Below are positions 37,018 through 46,776 of a DNA stretch of 60,730 bases, one piece after another. The stretch lies in NCBI GenBank assembly GCA_944320295.1, contig CALUGY010000036.1:1-60730 (forward strand), in the 5' to 3' direction. Position numbers and translations under genes: made by a program. Position 1 is the stretch's first letter; each line of letters begins with the position of its first letter. Source of the stretch: an uncultured Bacteroides sp. (GTDB lineage: Bacteria; Bacteroidota; Bacteroidia; Bacteroidales; Bacteroidaceae). Under the pieces are notes generated by a model. It did not search any database and was not told where the DNA came from. It saw only the letters and a list, made by a program, of their open reading frames with translations.

Positions 37018-38694
37018 TTACTTCTTAGTTCGTTCTATATGCATGTCCCTTGGCGTGGCAGGCGGCTTGCGGTCGCTCTTGCGCAACGTCTCGCCGGACT
37101 TCTTGCCGCGCCAGTTGAAAATGTCTTCCTTGTTGAGCGGGCGGACATAGTCGAACCAGACAAACGAAGGAAGCCTCCACTTGTCCGGCGGAATCTGATC
37201 CATGGGGTACATCGTCCCGCTCGCCTTCCCGATAAACGAGCCGCGCTCCATGCGACGGTCTTTCAGCAACATGCGCAGGAAGCCTCCCTCCGTATAGTCC
37301 ATGCCGATCATGGTGGAGTCTTTGTCGTCTATCGGATAGTACACCACCAGCACGCTGCCGTTCACGTCCACCTGCCGCATCTCGCCGGCCTCGAAGTAGG
37401 CCATCATCTCCTTGCCGCTCACCTGGTTGTAGTGCACGCTGTCCATCTGCTCCACGGCCAATGCCTGGTTGATGATGTGTGCCCAGTCTATGGTGCTGTC
37501 GTTCATGTAGACTTTGATTTCCTCGCCCAGCAGCTGCTGGTAGCCCTGCCACAATATGGGGTCTTTGTACATGGTCATGCACGAGTCCTTGGTACTGTAC
37601 ACCAGCGAGTCGCACACAGCCTGTACGTCCGTGCGGTAAGCCCTCACCTTGTGATACACGCGCATCTCACGGTACATGGAGTCCGTATCCAGGTGGAACG
37701 TCACCAAGCGCAGCGTGTCGCCATGCATGAAAAGGCTGTCGCCCTGCGAATAGTCCACGGCCACGGCACGGCGGGTGGCCAGGGCGTTCCCCGTCAGCTC
37801 GTTGTAAAAGCAATAGTCACCCGTCAGCATATTGCGGTTCACCGTGTCGTTCAGTTGTACGTTGTCGAAGGCTTCGCCGTAACCGTTCAGACGGTCGTAG
37901 AATAGGCTGTCGCCCGTTAGTTTCTTGCCCTCGTTGGTCAGCACGGAACGGTCAAGCAGTTCGGCCTGCTCGGTCGTGGTGTCATAAACACCCCGTTCGG
38001 AGTAGATGTGGTTCTTATCGCTCACGATGTCCGACGGGCCGAGAATGGTGGCCACCTTGGTTTGCGTGCTGTACTTCAGCGTGTCCGAAGTCAACACAAA
38101 GCGCGGGTTAGTCAGTTCCACCTCGTGGTTGAATACCGCCAGCTTGGTCGTCGGCGAATATTCCCCCCAAACGGATGTCAGCACGTTGACCGAGTCGGCC
38201 AACTGTCCGCCCATGAAGTAGTAGCCCAGGTCGCGCACACGGTCGTAGTCCAAGCTATCGGTGGTGAGCTCCGTCTGGCGGTTTATCATGCGTACGTTCT
38301 CGCGCAGCATGGCTAGTTGCGACATGCCGTCGTAGTATAAATAATCGCCATAGATAAAGAGCGTGTCTCCCTGCTCCATACGTACATTACCGAAAGCCTC
38401 CACCGAGTTGATGTTCTCGTAAATCAGCGCGCTGTCGCAGTACATGTACATGCTGTCGTGGCGCAGTTTCACCGAGCCGATGAGTACCTGCACGTCCGGA
38501 CGCGCCTCCTTGTCGGCCTGCGCCTCGTCGGCATACAGCAAGTCCACGCGCGTCTTTTTGGGACCACCGTCATTGCCATTCTGGCCTTGCGCATTGAGCA
38601 GACAAAGGGCAAGCAGGCATAGAATGCCTGCAAAGAGGAATCTATGCCTGTACAAAGAGGTAGCCGTATGACGGTTTGCTTTCGTTTCTTGCAT
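37018..38694 (-). CDS. OstA/LptA-like periplasmic protein
   Basis: 558 residues. Signal-anchor near the N-terminus (FAGILCLLALCLLNAQ), then repeats of the OstA beta-jellyroll type: VQVLIGSVKLRHDSMYMYCDSALIYENINSVEAFGNVRM and many later D-x-L-x-Y strands. OstA/LptA/LptD N-terminal domains carry lipopolysaccharide across the periplasm. Bacteroidetes encode such large OstA-like proteins in place of, or in addition to, small LptA. The neighbouring SurA-like proteins fit a role in outer-membrane assembly. Confidence 0.82.
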   Translation of the reverse strand: MQETKANRHTATSLYRHRFLFAGILCLLALCLLNAQGQNGNDGGPKKTRVDLLYADEAQADKEARPDVQVLIGSVKLRHDSMYMYCDSALIYENINSVEAFGNVRMEQGDTLFIYGDYLYYDGMSQLAMLRENVRMINRQTELTTDSLDYDRVRDLGYYFMGGQLADSVNVLTSVWGEYSPTTKLAVFNHEVELTNPRFVLTSDTLKYSTQTKVATILGPSDIVSDKNHIYSERGVYDTTTEQAELLDRSVLTNEGKKLTGDSLFYDRLNGYGEAFDNVQLNDTVNRNMLTGDYCFYNELTGNALATRRAVAVDYSQGDSLFMHGDTLRLVTFHLDTDSMYREMRVYHKVRAYRTDVQAVCDSLVYSTKDSCMTMYKDPILWQGYQQLLGEEIKVYMNDSTIDWAHIINQALAVEQMDSVHYNQVSGKEMMAYFEAGEMRQVDVNGSVLVVYYPIDDKDSTMIGMDYTEGGFLRMLLKDRRMERGSFIGKASGTMYPMDQIPPDKWRLPSFVWFDYVRPLNKEDIFNWRGKKSGETLRKSDRKPPATPRDMHIERTKK

Positions 38695-38712
38695 AAGCGC
38701 GTTTACGGGGTA

Positions 38713-40077
38713 TCAGTCCTTAATCCAACCCGGATACTTGAAGGCGCAATTGTGTTTCCAGCTGTCCTTTATGCGCACATAGGTATGTTTCTGCTTCTCG
38801 CGTATCCACTTGTCAAGCACCTCGGCACTACGCTTCTCCATCACCACGTTCTTCAGGTTCTGGTAATCCTCGGTGATGGTCGCCTTGTGGCCATTGACAC
38901 GGCTCTTAAGCTTCACGATGACGCACACCTCCTTGCCCGTCTTTTCGGGTATCATGGTAAACGCCTCGGATATCTCGCCCACTTTCATCTTGTCCACCAC
39001 CTTGGCTATCTCTGGAGGCAACTCCTGCATCTCGAACTTCGACGTATTGTTGTACGGATTGGGCAGAAGGCCGTGGTTGTTGCGTGTATCCTTGTCGTGC
39101 GACAACACGGTAGCCGCCTCGTCGAAGGAGAACTTCTCGTTGCGTATGTCGTCGGCGATGGAGTCGAGACGCGCCATACCGGCTTCCAACGACTCTTCAG
39201 GCACATGGGGTTTAAGCAAGATGTGACGCACACGGATGCGATCGCCGCGCTTCTCAAGCAGCTGTATGATGTGGAAGCCATACTCGGACTCCACAATCTT
39301 GGATACCTTGTCGGGGCTTTGCAGGTTGAAAGCCACGTTGGCGAAAGCCGGGTCTAACTGGCCACGCCCCATGAACGGCAACTCGCCACCATTGGAGGCC
39401 GTGCCCCGGTCTTCGGAATACATGCGCGCCAAGGTGGAGAAGCTGGTCTCGCCCCGCGTGACACGGTCGGTATAGTCGCGCAGGCGGCTCTTCACGTCTT
39501 CTATCTCCTCCAAGGGGATTTTAGGCTGCTGGGTGATGATTTGCACCTCCACCTGCGTGGGGATGTAGGGGATGCTGTCGGGCGGCAGTTTCTCGAAGTA
39601 GCGGCGCACCTCACCGGGCGTAACCTTGATTTCGCCCACCAGTTTCTCTTTCATCTTCTGCACCTTCAGGCCTTCGCGTATGTTCTCGCGCAGCATCTCG
39701 CGTATCTGGGTGGAAGTCTTGTTGAAGTACTCCTCCATCTTCTCGCGCGAGCCCAGGTTGGTGATGAACATGTTGGTCTGGGCATCCACACGCTGTATGA
39801 CCTCGCTTTCCGACACCTCGATACTGTCCAGCTCCGCCTGGTGGAGGAAGAGCTTGTTCACGGCTATTTCTTCCGGTATCACACAATAGGGATCGCCATC
39901 GAACCTCCGGTTTTCGTACAAGGCACTCAGGCGGGCCTCTTCTATCTCAGACTTCAGTATGGCCTCATCGCCCACTACCCACGCCACTTCGTCTATCACA
40001 TTGTCTTGTGCATGGAGCGGGGGCAATGCGCACAACATGAACGCGGCAAAAAGCCACTTTCCAATTTTCCTATTCAT
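38713..40077 (-). CDS. SurA-like parvulin-type peptidyl-prolyl isomerase
   Basis: 454 residues. Signal peptide ending PPLHAQ. SurA N-terminal helical domain (VIDEVAWVVGDEAILKSEIE), then two parvulin domains: the first with SEDRGTASNGGELPFMGRGQLDPAFAN and YGFHIIQLLEKRG, the second with IRVRHILLKP and HDKDTRNNHGLLPNP. It is a periplasmic chaperone for outer-membrane proteins. Its ATG overlaps the preceding gene's stop codon as ATGA, so the two are translationally coupled. Confidence 0.9.
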   Translation of the reverse strand: MNRKIGKWLFAAFMLCALPPLHAQDNVIDEVAWVVGDEAILKSEIEEARLSALYENRRFDGDPYCVIPEEIAVNKLFLHQAELDSIEVSESEVIQRVDAQTNMFITNLGSREKMEEYFNKTSTQIREMLRENIREGLKVQKMKEKLVGEIKVTPGEVRRYFEKLPPDSIPYIPTQVEVQIITQQPKIPLEEIEDVKSRLRDYTDRVTRGETSFSTLARMYSEDRGTASNGGELPFMGRGQLDPAFANVAFNLQSPDKVSKIVESEYGFHIIQLLEKRGDRIRVRHILLKPHVPEESLEAGMARLDSIADDIRNEKFSFDEAATVLSHDKDTRNNHGLLPNPYNNTSKFEMQELPPEIAKVVDKMKVGEISEAFTMIPEKTGKEVCVIVKLKSRVNGHKATITEDYQNLKNVVMEKRSAEVLDKWIREKQKHTYVRIKDSWKHNCAFKYPGWIKD

Positions 40078-40949
40078 CGTTGTTCTGTTCTACCTATATA
40101 ATATACAATATCATTACTTTCAAGGGCATTATCGTACAAGTCGTGGCGCACTTGCCTCAAGAAGGCCGCCCGGCGCGTGTTGAGCAACATGTCGCGGGCA
40201 TGGGCACGTGCCACCTCGTAAGGTTCCGGCTCGCCCACGGCGCGGTAGTCGCTGACGTTCAAGAAATAGTAGAAGGCGGTGTCCTTCAGTTCCACATGGC
40301 GGTTCTTCTCCAGATAGGTTTCGGGCTCGGCGTGCTTCAAGGGAAGCAAGTCGAGCACTTCGGCCACCGGCACCCACTTATCGTAGAAGTACTCATACTT
40401 CACGGCATTCCGCAAGCTGTATTTCTCAAGATGCTCCACCGCCTCGCGCTCTTCCTGACGGTACCAGCGGCGCACGTTGGCCACATGGGGAGCCGTCAAA
40501 GGGACTTTGATGAAAAGGCCCTTTATCAGCGGACGGTCTACGGTGAAAAGTTGCCGGTTGTCGAGATAATAAGATTCCAGCTCTTGCTCGGAAATGTCGC
40601 CCGCCAACTTCTGGTTGACGAGTTCTTGCTGGTAGCGGTTCATCACCAAGTCCTTGCGGTAGGCTTCCACCAGCCGTTCTATCTCCCCGTCCTGACGGAT
40701 GTTGCGCCGCGCCTTGTCGTAGAGCAACACATCTTCAGCCCACGTGCGCATATATTCCTCGGCAAAGCGCACGCTGTCGGCAGCCGGCAAGCCTACGGGA
40801 ATCACAGGCACGAGGTCTTCGCGGTACAAGAACTGCCCGTCCACCTCGACCAAGGGAGTTTTCCCCTTGTGGTCCACCTCCTGGGTACACGATACGCATG
40901 CAATCAGACCCCAAAGCGCCAAACAGACTGTACGTATTCTACGATTCAT
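40074..40949 (-). CDS. SurA-N-like lipoprotein without a PPIase domain
   Basis: 291 residues. Lipobox CVSCTQEV, then a SurA/PrsA-like helical chaperone region (LVEVDGQFLYREDLVPVIP, LVNQKLAGDISEQELESYYLDN). The parvulin core motifs seen in its neighbours are absent, so it probably acts only as a chaperone or partner. It lies between the two PPIase genes and overlaps the downstream one by 4 bp. Such trios are typical of Bacteroidetes envelope operons. Confidence 0.78.
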   Translation of the reverse strand: MNRRIRTVCLALWGLIACVSCTQEVDHKGKTPLVEVDGQFLYREDLVPVIPVGLPAADSVRFAEEYMRTWAEDVLLYDKARRNIRQDGEIERLVEAYRKDLVMNRYQQELVNQKLAGDISEQELESYYLDNRQLFTVDRPLIKGLFIKVPLTAPHVANVRRWYRQEEREAVEHLEKYSLRNAVKYEYFYDKWVPVAEVLDLLPLKHAEPETYLEKNRHVELKDTAFYYFLNVSDYRAVGEPEPYEVARAHARDMLLNTRRAAFLRQVRHDLYDNALESNDIVYYIGRTEQR

Positions 40950-40982
40950 TTGCCTCTTTACAGGGCTACGAAGATACGGCTT

Positions 40983-42548
40983 TTATCGAATGCCGCCGTG
41001 ATTATTAACGGTTTTTAAAACCTCTTGGTTAACTTCAACCTTACCCTCTTTGCGGAGGCGGGCCAGCCATTCCTGCTCCAGCCAAGCCTGGTAGTCGGCA
41101 GCCAGCACGGAGCGCGGTACTTCATGGTAGGACGACGGCCCGTCCAGTTTCCGCCCAAGGAACACGGTGGCGGGGAAGCCTTCAGGCGCGGCAGGTTTCT
41201 TCCCGTCGAAAAACAGGTGGTCCACATAAGGATTTTCGCCACGGGAGAAGGCGCCCTGTTCAACCTGCACCCGCTGTTCGTCCGGAGCATTGACGGCCAG
41301 GCGGATGGCATCGAGCCACTCGTCCTCAGGCAACTTCTTCAGGAACTTGCGTATGCGGCGGGCTTGGCGGCGGCTCTTGGCATGGAGCACGATGCCCTGG
41401 TAGCGCGGTTCCTCCCAGCAGTAACGCTGGCGGTGTGTGTCGAAGTAGGCCTGCAAGCCGGCCTCGTCGGAGGAGCCGCGCTGCCACACTTCGCGGTCGG
41501 TTATCTCGTAGAGCAACATGCCGTCGCGCACCTCCTGCATGAGGCGGCGGAAGTCAGGATATTTCTCTTCCAGAAGGCCTTGTTCAAGGAAAAGCACGGT
41601 GCGCGTCACGTACTGCCCGAAGGCACGGCGCAGGCCGGTGTTCCGTCCGCCGAGGAAACGGGCAAAATCGTCCCCCGTATACTCCCGTCCCGCAAGCGTG
41701 AACAGCGTGCGCGAGGTTTTCCCCTTGGTCATCAATTCTTTATATGCGTCCTCCCGGAGGGAGTAACCGTATGCGGGAAGCAAACGGGCAGCCAGCGTGT
41801 CGCCCGCCTCGCGCAACCATTGCGGATGGGAGCGGACAATGCCGCGCTTCATCTCCTCGAACGGGGGAAGGGAGCGGCGTTCGTACACCTTGGCGATATG
41901 CAGGCCCAAAGGGCTGTAGAAAGGCTTGGAAACGGTACCCGGCGACAGGGTGAAAAGCGTGTCTTCCAACTCGGAGACGCTTTGCAAAGGCTCGTACCAG
42001 AAGGCTTCGGGCTCGTCGGAGCAGGCGGACAGGCAGGCTTCGAAGGCATCGGGGCCGCCCGACTGGATGCAACGGTAGAGCGAATCCATCGCGGCCTCGG
42101 CGGCACGCAACGCGGACGGCGACACATTTTGCGGCAACCGCTTGAATATGTGCGCCGCGCGCACCCGCCTGGCAGAAGTGTCCGCGGCCAGACGGTCGTA
42201 GTAGCGGCGAGCCTTGTGGCTGAGGAAAGCGGTATCCGTCAAGTAGGCAATGGACAGGCTGCGGCGGTTGGCCTCCAGCTCGTCGCGGAACTGCGGCAAC
42301 GTGTCCAGCCCGGCCGCTTCGGCGGCAGCCACTTTCAGTTTGAGGTCGACAAACAGCCCCACGTACCGCTCCACCTCCCCGGCATCGGTACGGGCACCTG
42401 CGGCAGCGTTCTTGTTGAACAAGTATTCAAACTCCGAGCGGAGCACCTCTTTCCCGTTGACGCGCATCAGCACGGGGTCGTCTTCGGCATGGAGCGCAAT
42501 GCCGCACCAGGCGAGAAGGATAAACAGACTGAGTATCTTGGACTTCAT
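40983..42548 (-). CDS. Periplasmic peptidyl-prolyl isomerase (PpiC/SurA type)
   Basis: 521 residues from the ATG at 42548, which gives a clean signal peptide (MKSKILSLFILLAWCGIALHA); the longer open frame upstream reads through palindrome array 7. The N-terminus DPVLMRVNGKEVLRSEFEYLF is the PpiC/SurA start. A parvulin-like segment follows (RRVRAAHIFKRLPQNVS, YSPLGLHIAKVYERR) and a degenerate second copy (EEPRYQGIVLHAKS). First gene of the six-gene envelope/mutL operon. Confidence 0.85.
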   Translation of the reverse strand: MKSKILSLFILLAWCGIALHAEDDPVLMRVNGKEVLRSEFEYLFNKNAAAGARTDAGEVERYVGLFVDLKLKVAAAEAAGLDTLPQFRDELEANRRSLSIAYLTDTAFLSHKARRYYDRLAADTSARRVRAAHIFKRLPQNVSPSALRAAEAAMDSLYRCIQSGGPDAFEACLSACSDEPEAFWYEPLQSVSELEDTLFTLSPGTVSKPFYSPLGLHIAKVYERRSLPPFEEMKRGIVRSHPQWLREAGDTLAARLLPAYGYSLREDAYKELMTKGKTSRTLFTLAGREYTGDDFARFLGGRNTGLRRAFGQYVTRTVLFLEQGLLEEKYPDFRRLMQEVRDGMLLYEITDREVWQRGSSDEAGLQAYFDTHRQRYCWEEPRYQGIVLHAKSRRQARRIRKFLKKLPEDEWLDAIRLAVNAPDEQRVQVEQGAFSRGENPYVDHLFFDGKKPAAPEGFPATVFLGRKLDGPSSYHEVPRSVLAADYQAWLEQEWLARLRKEGKVEVNQEVLKTVNNHGGIR

Positions 42549-42667
42549 AGCTTTTCCCCGCCTTTCATCGGGCAGGATATGCTTATAACGGGCGACGGGG
42601 CAAGATATTGTATGACGGCAGCACATAAAAAGCCCCGCCCGCAACCGGCTGTAACAGAGCGCACAGG

Positions 42668-42755
42668 CGCGACACGTCGCGGGCGCGGGCGGAACGTGTT
42701 GCGGATATGCACCGGACATGTCCCGTCCACGCTCCCAACATACGCCGCATTTTCC
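42668..42755. repeat. 22-bp palindrome array 7 (4 units)
   Basis: Units at 42668, 42690, 42712 and 42734. Cores: CGCGACACGTCGCG, CGGAACGTGTTGCG, CCGGACATGTCCCG and CCCAACATACGCCG. It lies between guaB and the PpiC gene. Confidence 0.92.
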
Positions 42756-42795
42756 CCTCGCGCGAACGAAAGGAAAGCAGCCAAAAGAAGAAGGC

Positions 42796-42834
42796 GGCCT
42801 TCCCGCATATCGAGGGGAAAACCGCCTTGCCATG
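42796..42834 (-). terminator. Probable terminator of guaB
   Basis: GGCGG near 42796 pairs with CCGCC near 42826 with additional CCCGC/GGGGA complementarity between them; on the minus strand the hairpin follows the guaB stop by about 55 bp. The T run is weak. Confidence 0.4.
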
Positions 42835-42844
42835 TATCTTCACC

Positions 42845-42878
42845 CACCCTCCCTTCGGGGGAAGGCTGGGGAGGGGCC
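42845..42878. repeat. GC-rich CCCTCCC-GGGGGAAGG repeat, copy 2
   Basis: CACCCTCCCTTCGGGGGAAG followed by GCTGGGGAGGGGCC, ending 9 bp from the guaB stop codon. Same family as 9806-9840. Confidence 0.75.
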
Positions 42879-42887
42879 GCTTCTTTC

Positions 42888-44384
<1,497 letters not shown>

Positions 44385-44394
44385 TTATTGCGTG

Positions 44395-44402
44395 CAAATA
44401 TA
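44395..44402 (-). promoter_or_regulatory. Candidate -7 box of guaB
   Basis: Minus strand TATATTTG, about 32 bp before the ATG at 44363. No TTTG lies at the normal distance upstream. Confidence 0.45.
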
Positions 44403-44435
44403 CAGCTTTTATCCCGTACAGGTTTGAAGGGAAAA

Positions 44436-44474
44436 GAAAAAGCTTAAGAAAGCGAACCTTTCTTAAGCTTTTTT
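44436..44474. terminator. Terminator downstream of the GH172 gene
   Basis: AAAAAGCTTAAGAAAG pairs with CTTTCTTAAGCTTTTTTT across a 5-base loop. The near-perfect symmetry gives T runs on both strands; it follows the GH172 stop (44503) by 29 bp on the minus strand. Confidence 0.92.
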
Positions 44475-44502
44475 TAGATTCAACGCACCCTACCGGCAGG
44501 TA

Positions 44503-46593
44503 TCAGCGGCATTCTTCGAACGTCAGCTTGTCGAGGCCGAAGTGTCCCTTGTCGAAGCCGGGAGCCAACGTTCCGGCCGTCACCGTCACCCGGTTCTCCC
44601 CTTTTTTCAGGTGTATCTTTCCGAGCGACAGGGCCTTGGCGGAAATCTCCTTGCGCGTGAGCTTCACCACGGGCGCAAACTCATGTCCGTTGACGCTTAT
44701 GCGGAAGGTGCCGTAATCCGCAGCTTCGGCAAAACGGGCCTTGAGCCAGTAGTCGCCCTCCACCAGACTGTTGAATGTCAGCGTCAGTACATCGCCTTCC
44801 TGGAAGTCGCTCCAGAACAGTATCATCTCCTCGCTCCACAAATGGCGTTCCACCGTTTGCAGGACAATGTTTCCATTATAGCCGGATTGGGGAAGCAGGG
44901 CCTCGCCCTCCACCGTCAGCTTCATGCCTTTGCCGAAGATGTCTGCCGGGCTGCCGGCCACAGGCTCTATCGCGTCGGCAATACACGGTTCGGGCAAATG
45001 CGAACCGCCGGGATGCATGTACCAGAAAGTGATGGGGGCATAGTTCAAGTGCACGTTCGACCAGTCGAACAACTCCATGTCGAATTGCAGGCTCTCACGG
45101 AAGGGGATGCCGTCGAGGCTGCGCACGCGGGTGTTCTGCGACAAGCCAATGTGCCCGTAACTTCCGTCGCCTATGGGCTGGGCCACAAACGGGTGGTTTA
45201 TCCACGGCTCATAACGTCCCCAGGCATAACCGTAATAATCCTCCGTGCCGGTACCGAAATGCGAGGGGAAGGTCTCGCCGTCCACGTAGACCTTCTCGTC
45301 GCCTTCGCCCCACCAGCCCAGGTTGGGGTTGTACACCGTGACGGCATCGCCCACATACACGCCCTTGCCCCTCAGGCGGGCAAAGGTAAGGTCTTGGGCG
45401 TTGGCATCGCCTTGGGCATAAATGCGCGTGAACTGTTGCCACGTGGTGCCGAAGTGCATGGACGCGTCGTCCCACTTCCAGGCCCCGTGCACGGCCGCGG
45501 CTTTCGATATCTCTACCGGCTGTTCGCCGTAGTTGGTCAGCGTAATGGTGCATTGTTCCTTGAAAGGCATCACCCACGATGCGCTCATGACATCGCCGGC
45601 CGCAGCCTTCGTGTACCAGGTAGAGGCGGCCAGCCGGCGGTAGCCCACTCCGAAGAAATCTCCGACAGGCGCCCATACCGTGGCCTCGCCGTCGAAAGAC
45701 ATGGACAGTACCGTGGAACGGAGCGCCTGCTCACGGTCGGTGGCATCCACCCGCATGGACAGACGGTTTACGGCACGCATGCCGTCTATGGTGAAGCTGC
45801 GGCTCTCGCCGGGAGCAAGCACGGCTTCCAAGTCGAGTTTGCGTTCGCCGGAAGCCAACGGGGCACCGGCTTCGGGTGCTCCCTGGGTCAGGAGCGTGTT
45901 GGTCTCAGCTATCAGACGCGCATTTTTCTTTAACTCGCGCTCGGAAAAAGACACGACCTTCACCGGCGAGGTATAGGTGCGGTAATTGATGGCATAATAG
46001 ACGATGGTCTTGCTTTCTATCCTCCCCTCCGGGGTAATCTTCAAGTCGGGCGACTCGATGGTCACCTTGCAACGCTTGGCGTAGGGAATGGGCAGGTAGA
46101 GGTTGTGCCCTCTTTCGTCAAAGGGCGCGTCCTCGGGAACCGACATGGAGAGGGGCTTGCCGCAAAGCTTCTGTCCGCTCAATATCTCGCGCACATTGCC
46201 TTCGATGACGGGAGTATCGTAGTCGTCCACATAGATGCGCAACGTGCCTTGGCCCCGGTTGATGCCGGAGAACGTCATCCAGAAACGGACGATGGCACCG
46301 GGACCTTCGGCGTCCATCATGACATACTCCGTGCGGCCATTGTTCGTTTCCTGACGGATGAACTGGCCTTGGTCGAAGTTGCCGAACCAAGCCAGCTTGT
46401 CGTCCGGAGTCTTGGAACTCCGGTCGTAACTGCTGAACTGTTTGCAGGAATAAGCCGGATCCGGCCAACGGGCCATCAGGGAACGGTCTGTCATTTCACG
46501 AAGCAAGGATTTCAACGACACGACGGGTGTGCCGGCATGCGACATCGCGCAACAAAATGCCGCGAGCAAGAAGATAGGGACTAATCTTTTCAT
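44503..46593 (-). CDS. DUF2961 / GH172 family glycoside hydrolase
   Basis: 696 residues from the ATG at 46593 (signal MKRLVPIFLLAAFCCAMSHA). The DUF2961 core is clear: SYDRSS, LAWFGNFDQGQFIRQE, DAEGPGAIVRFWMTFSG, and GTGTEDYYGYAWG with WINHPFVAQP. A C-terminal 120-residue module (EGDVLTLTFNSLVEGDYWLKARF) looks like a carbohydrate-binding beta sandwich. DUF2961 proteins are now GH172, with alpha-fructofuranosidase and alpha-arabinofuranosidase activities described. No SusCD pair adjoins it. It is likely monocistronic, lying between two terminators. Confidence 0.85.
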   Translation of the reverse strand: MKRLVPIFLLAAFCCAMSHAGTPVVSLKSLLREMTDRSLMARWPDPAYSCKQFSSYDRSSKTPDDKLAWFGNFDQGQFIRQETNNGRTEYVMMDAEGPGAIVRFWMTFSGINRGQGTLRIYVDDYDTPVIEGNVREILSGQKLCGKPLSMSVPEDAPFDERGHNLYLPIPYAKRCKVTIESPDLKITPEGRIESKTIVYYAINYRTYTSPVKVVSFSERELKKNARLIAETNTLLTQGAPEAGAPLASGERKLDLEAVLAPGESRSFTIDGMRAVNRLSMRVDATDREQALRSTVLSMSFDGEATVWAPVGDFFGVGYRRLAASTWYTKAAAGDVMSASWVMPFKEQCTITLTNYGEQPVEISKAAAVHGAWKWDDASMHFGTTWQQFTRIYAQGDANAQDLTFARLRGKGVYVGDAVTVYNPNLGWWGEGDEKVYVDGETFPSHFGTGTEDYYGYAWGRYEPWINHPFVAQPIGDGSYGHIGLSQNTRVRSLDGIPFRESLQFDMELFDWSNVHLNYAPITFWYMHPGGSHLPEPCIADAIEPVAGSPADIFGKGMKLTVEGEALLPQSGYNGNIVLQTVERHLWSEEMILFWSDFQEGDVLTLTFNSLVEGDYWLKARFAEAADYGTFRISVNGHEFAPVVKLTRKEISAKALSLGKIHLKKGENRVTVTAGTLAPGFDKGHFGLDKLTFEECR

Positions 46594-46683
46594 GATGCAG
46601 ATTTTAAATGTATTAGTAAGTAGTTTTGTTTTGTATTGTATCCAGTTGCACGTAAGCGCTACACGCATTTCCTGCCGCAAGCG

Positions 46684-46742
46684 CAAAAAACATAAAGAGG
46701 TTACGCCAGGACTTGCACGCCAGCCGTCCGGCATAACCTCTT
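46684..46742 (-). terminator. Terminator of recQ
   Basis: On the minus strand AAGAGGTTATGCC (complement of 46730-46742) pairs with GGCGTAACCTCTT (complement of 46695-46707), one mismatch, followed by a T-rich tail (A run at 46685-46690). It begins 35 bp after the recQ stop codon. Confidence 0.88.
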
Positions 46743-46776
46743 CCCTTATATTAATAGGAGGGCAGGCCCATTACCG

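Noticed and set aside
42845-42878. GC-rich repeats as rho-independent terminators
   Set aside because: They form stable hairpins but lack T runs, and two copies lie inside coding sequence, so termination is not their general role.
44436-44474. Inverted repeat as a phase-variable invertible promoter
   Set aside because: The arms enclose only 5 bases; the structure with T runs on both sides is a terminator.
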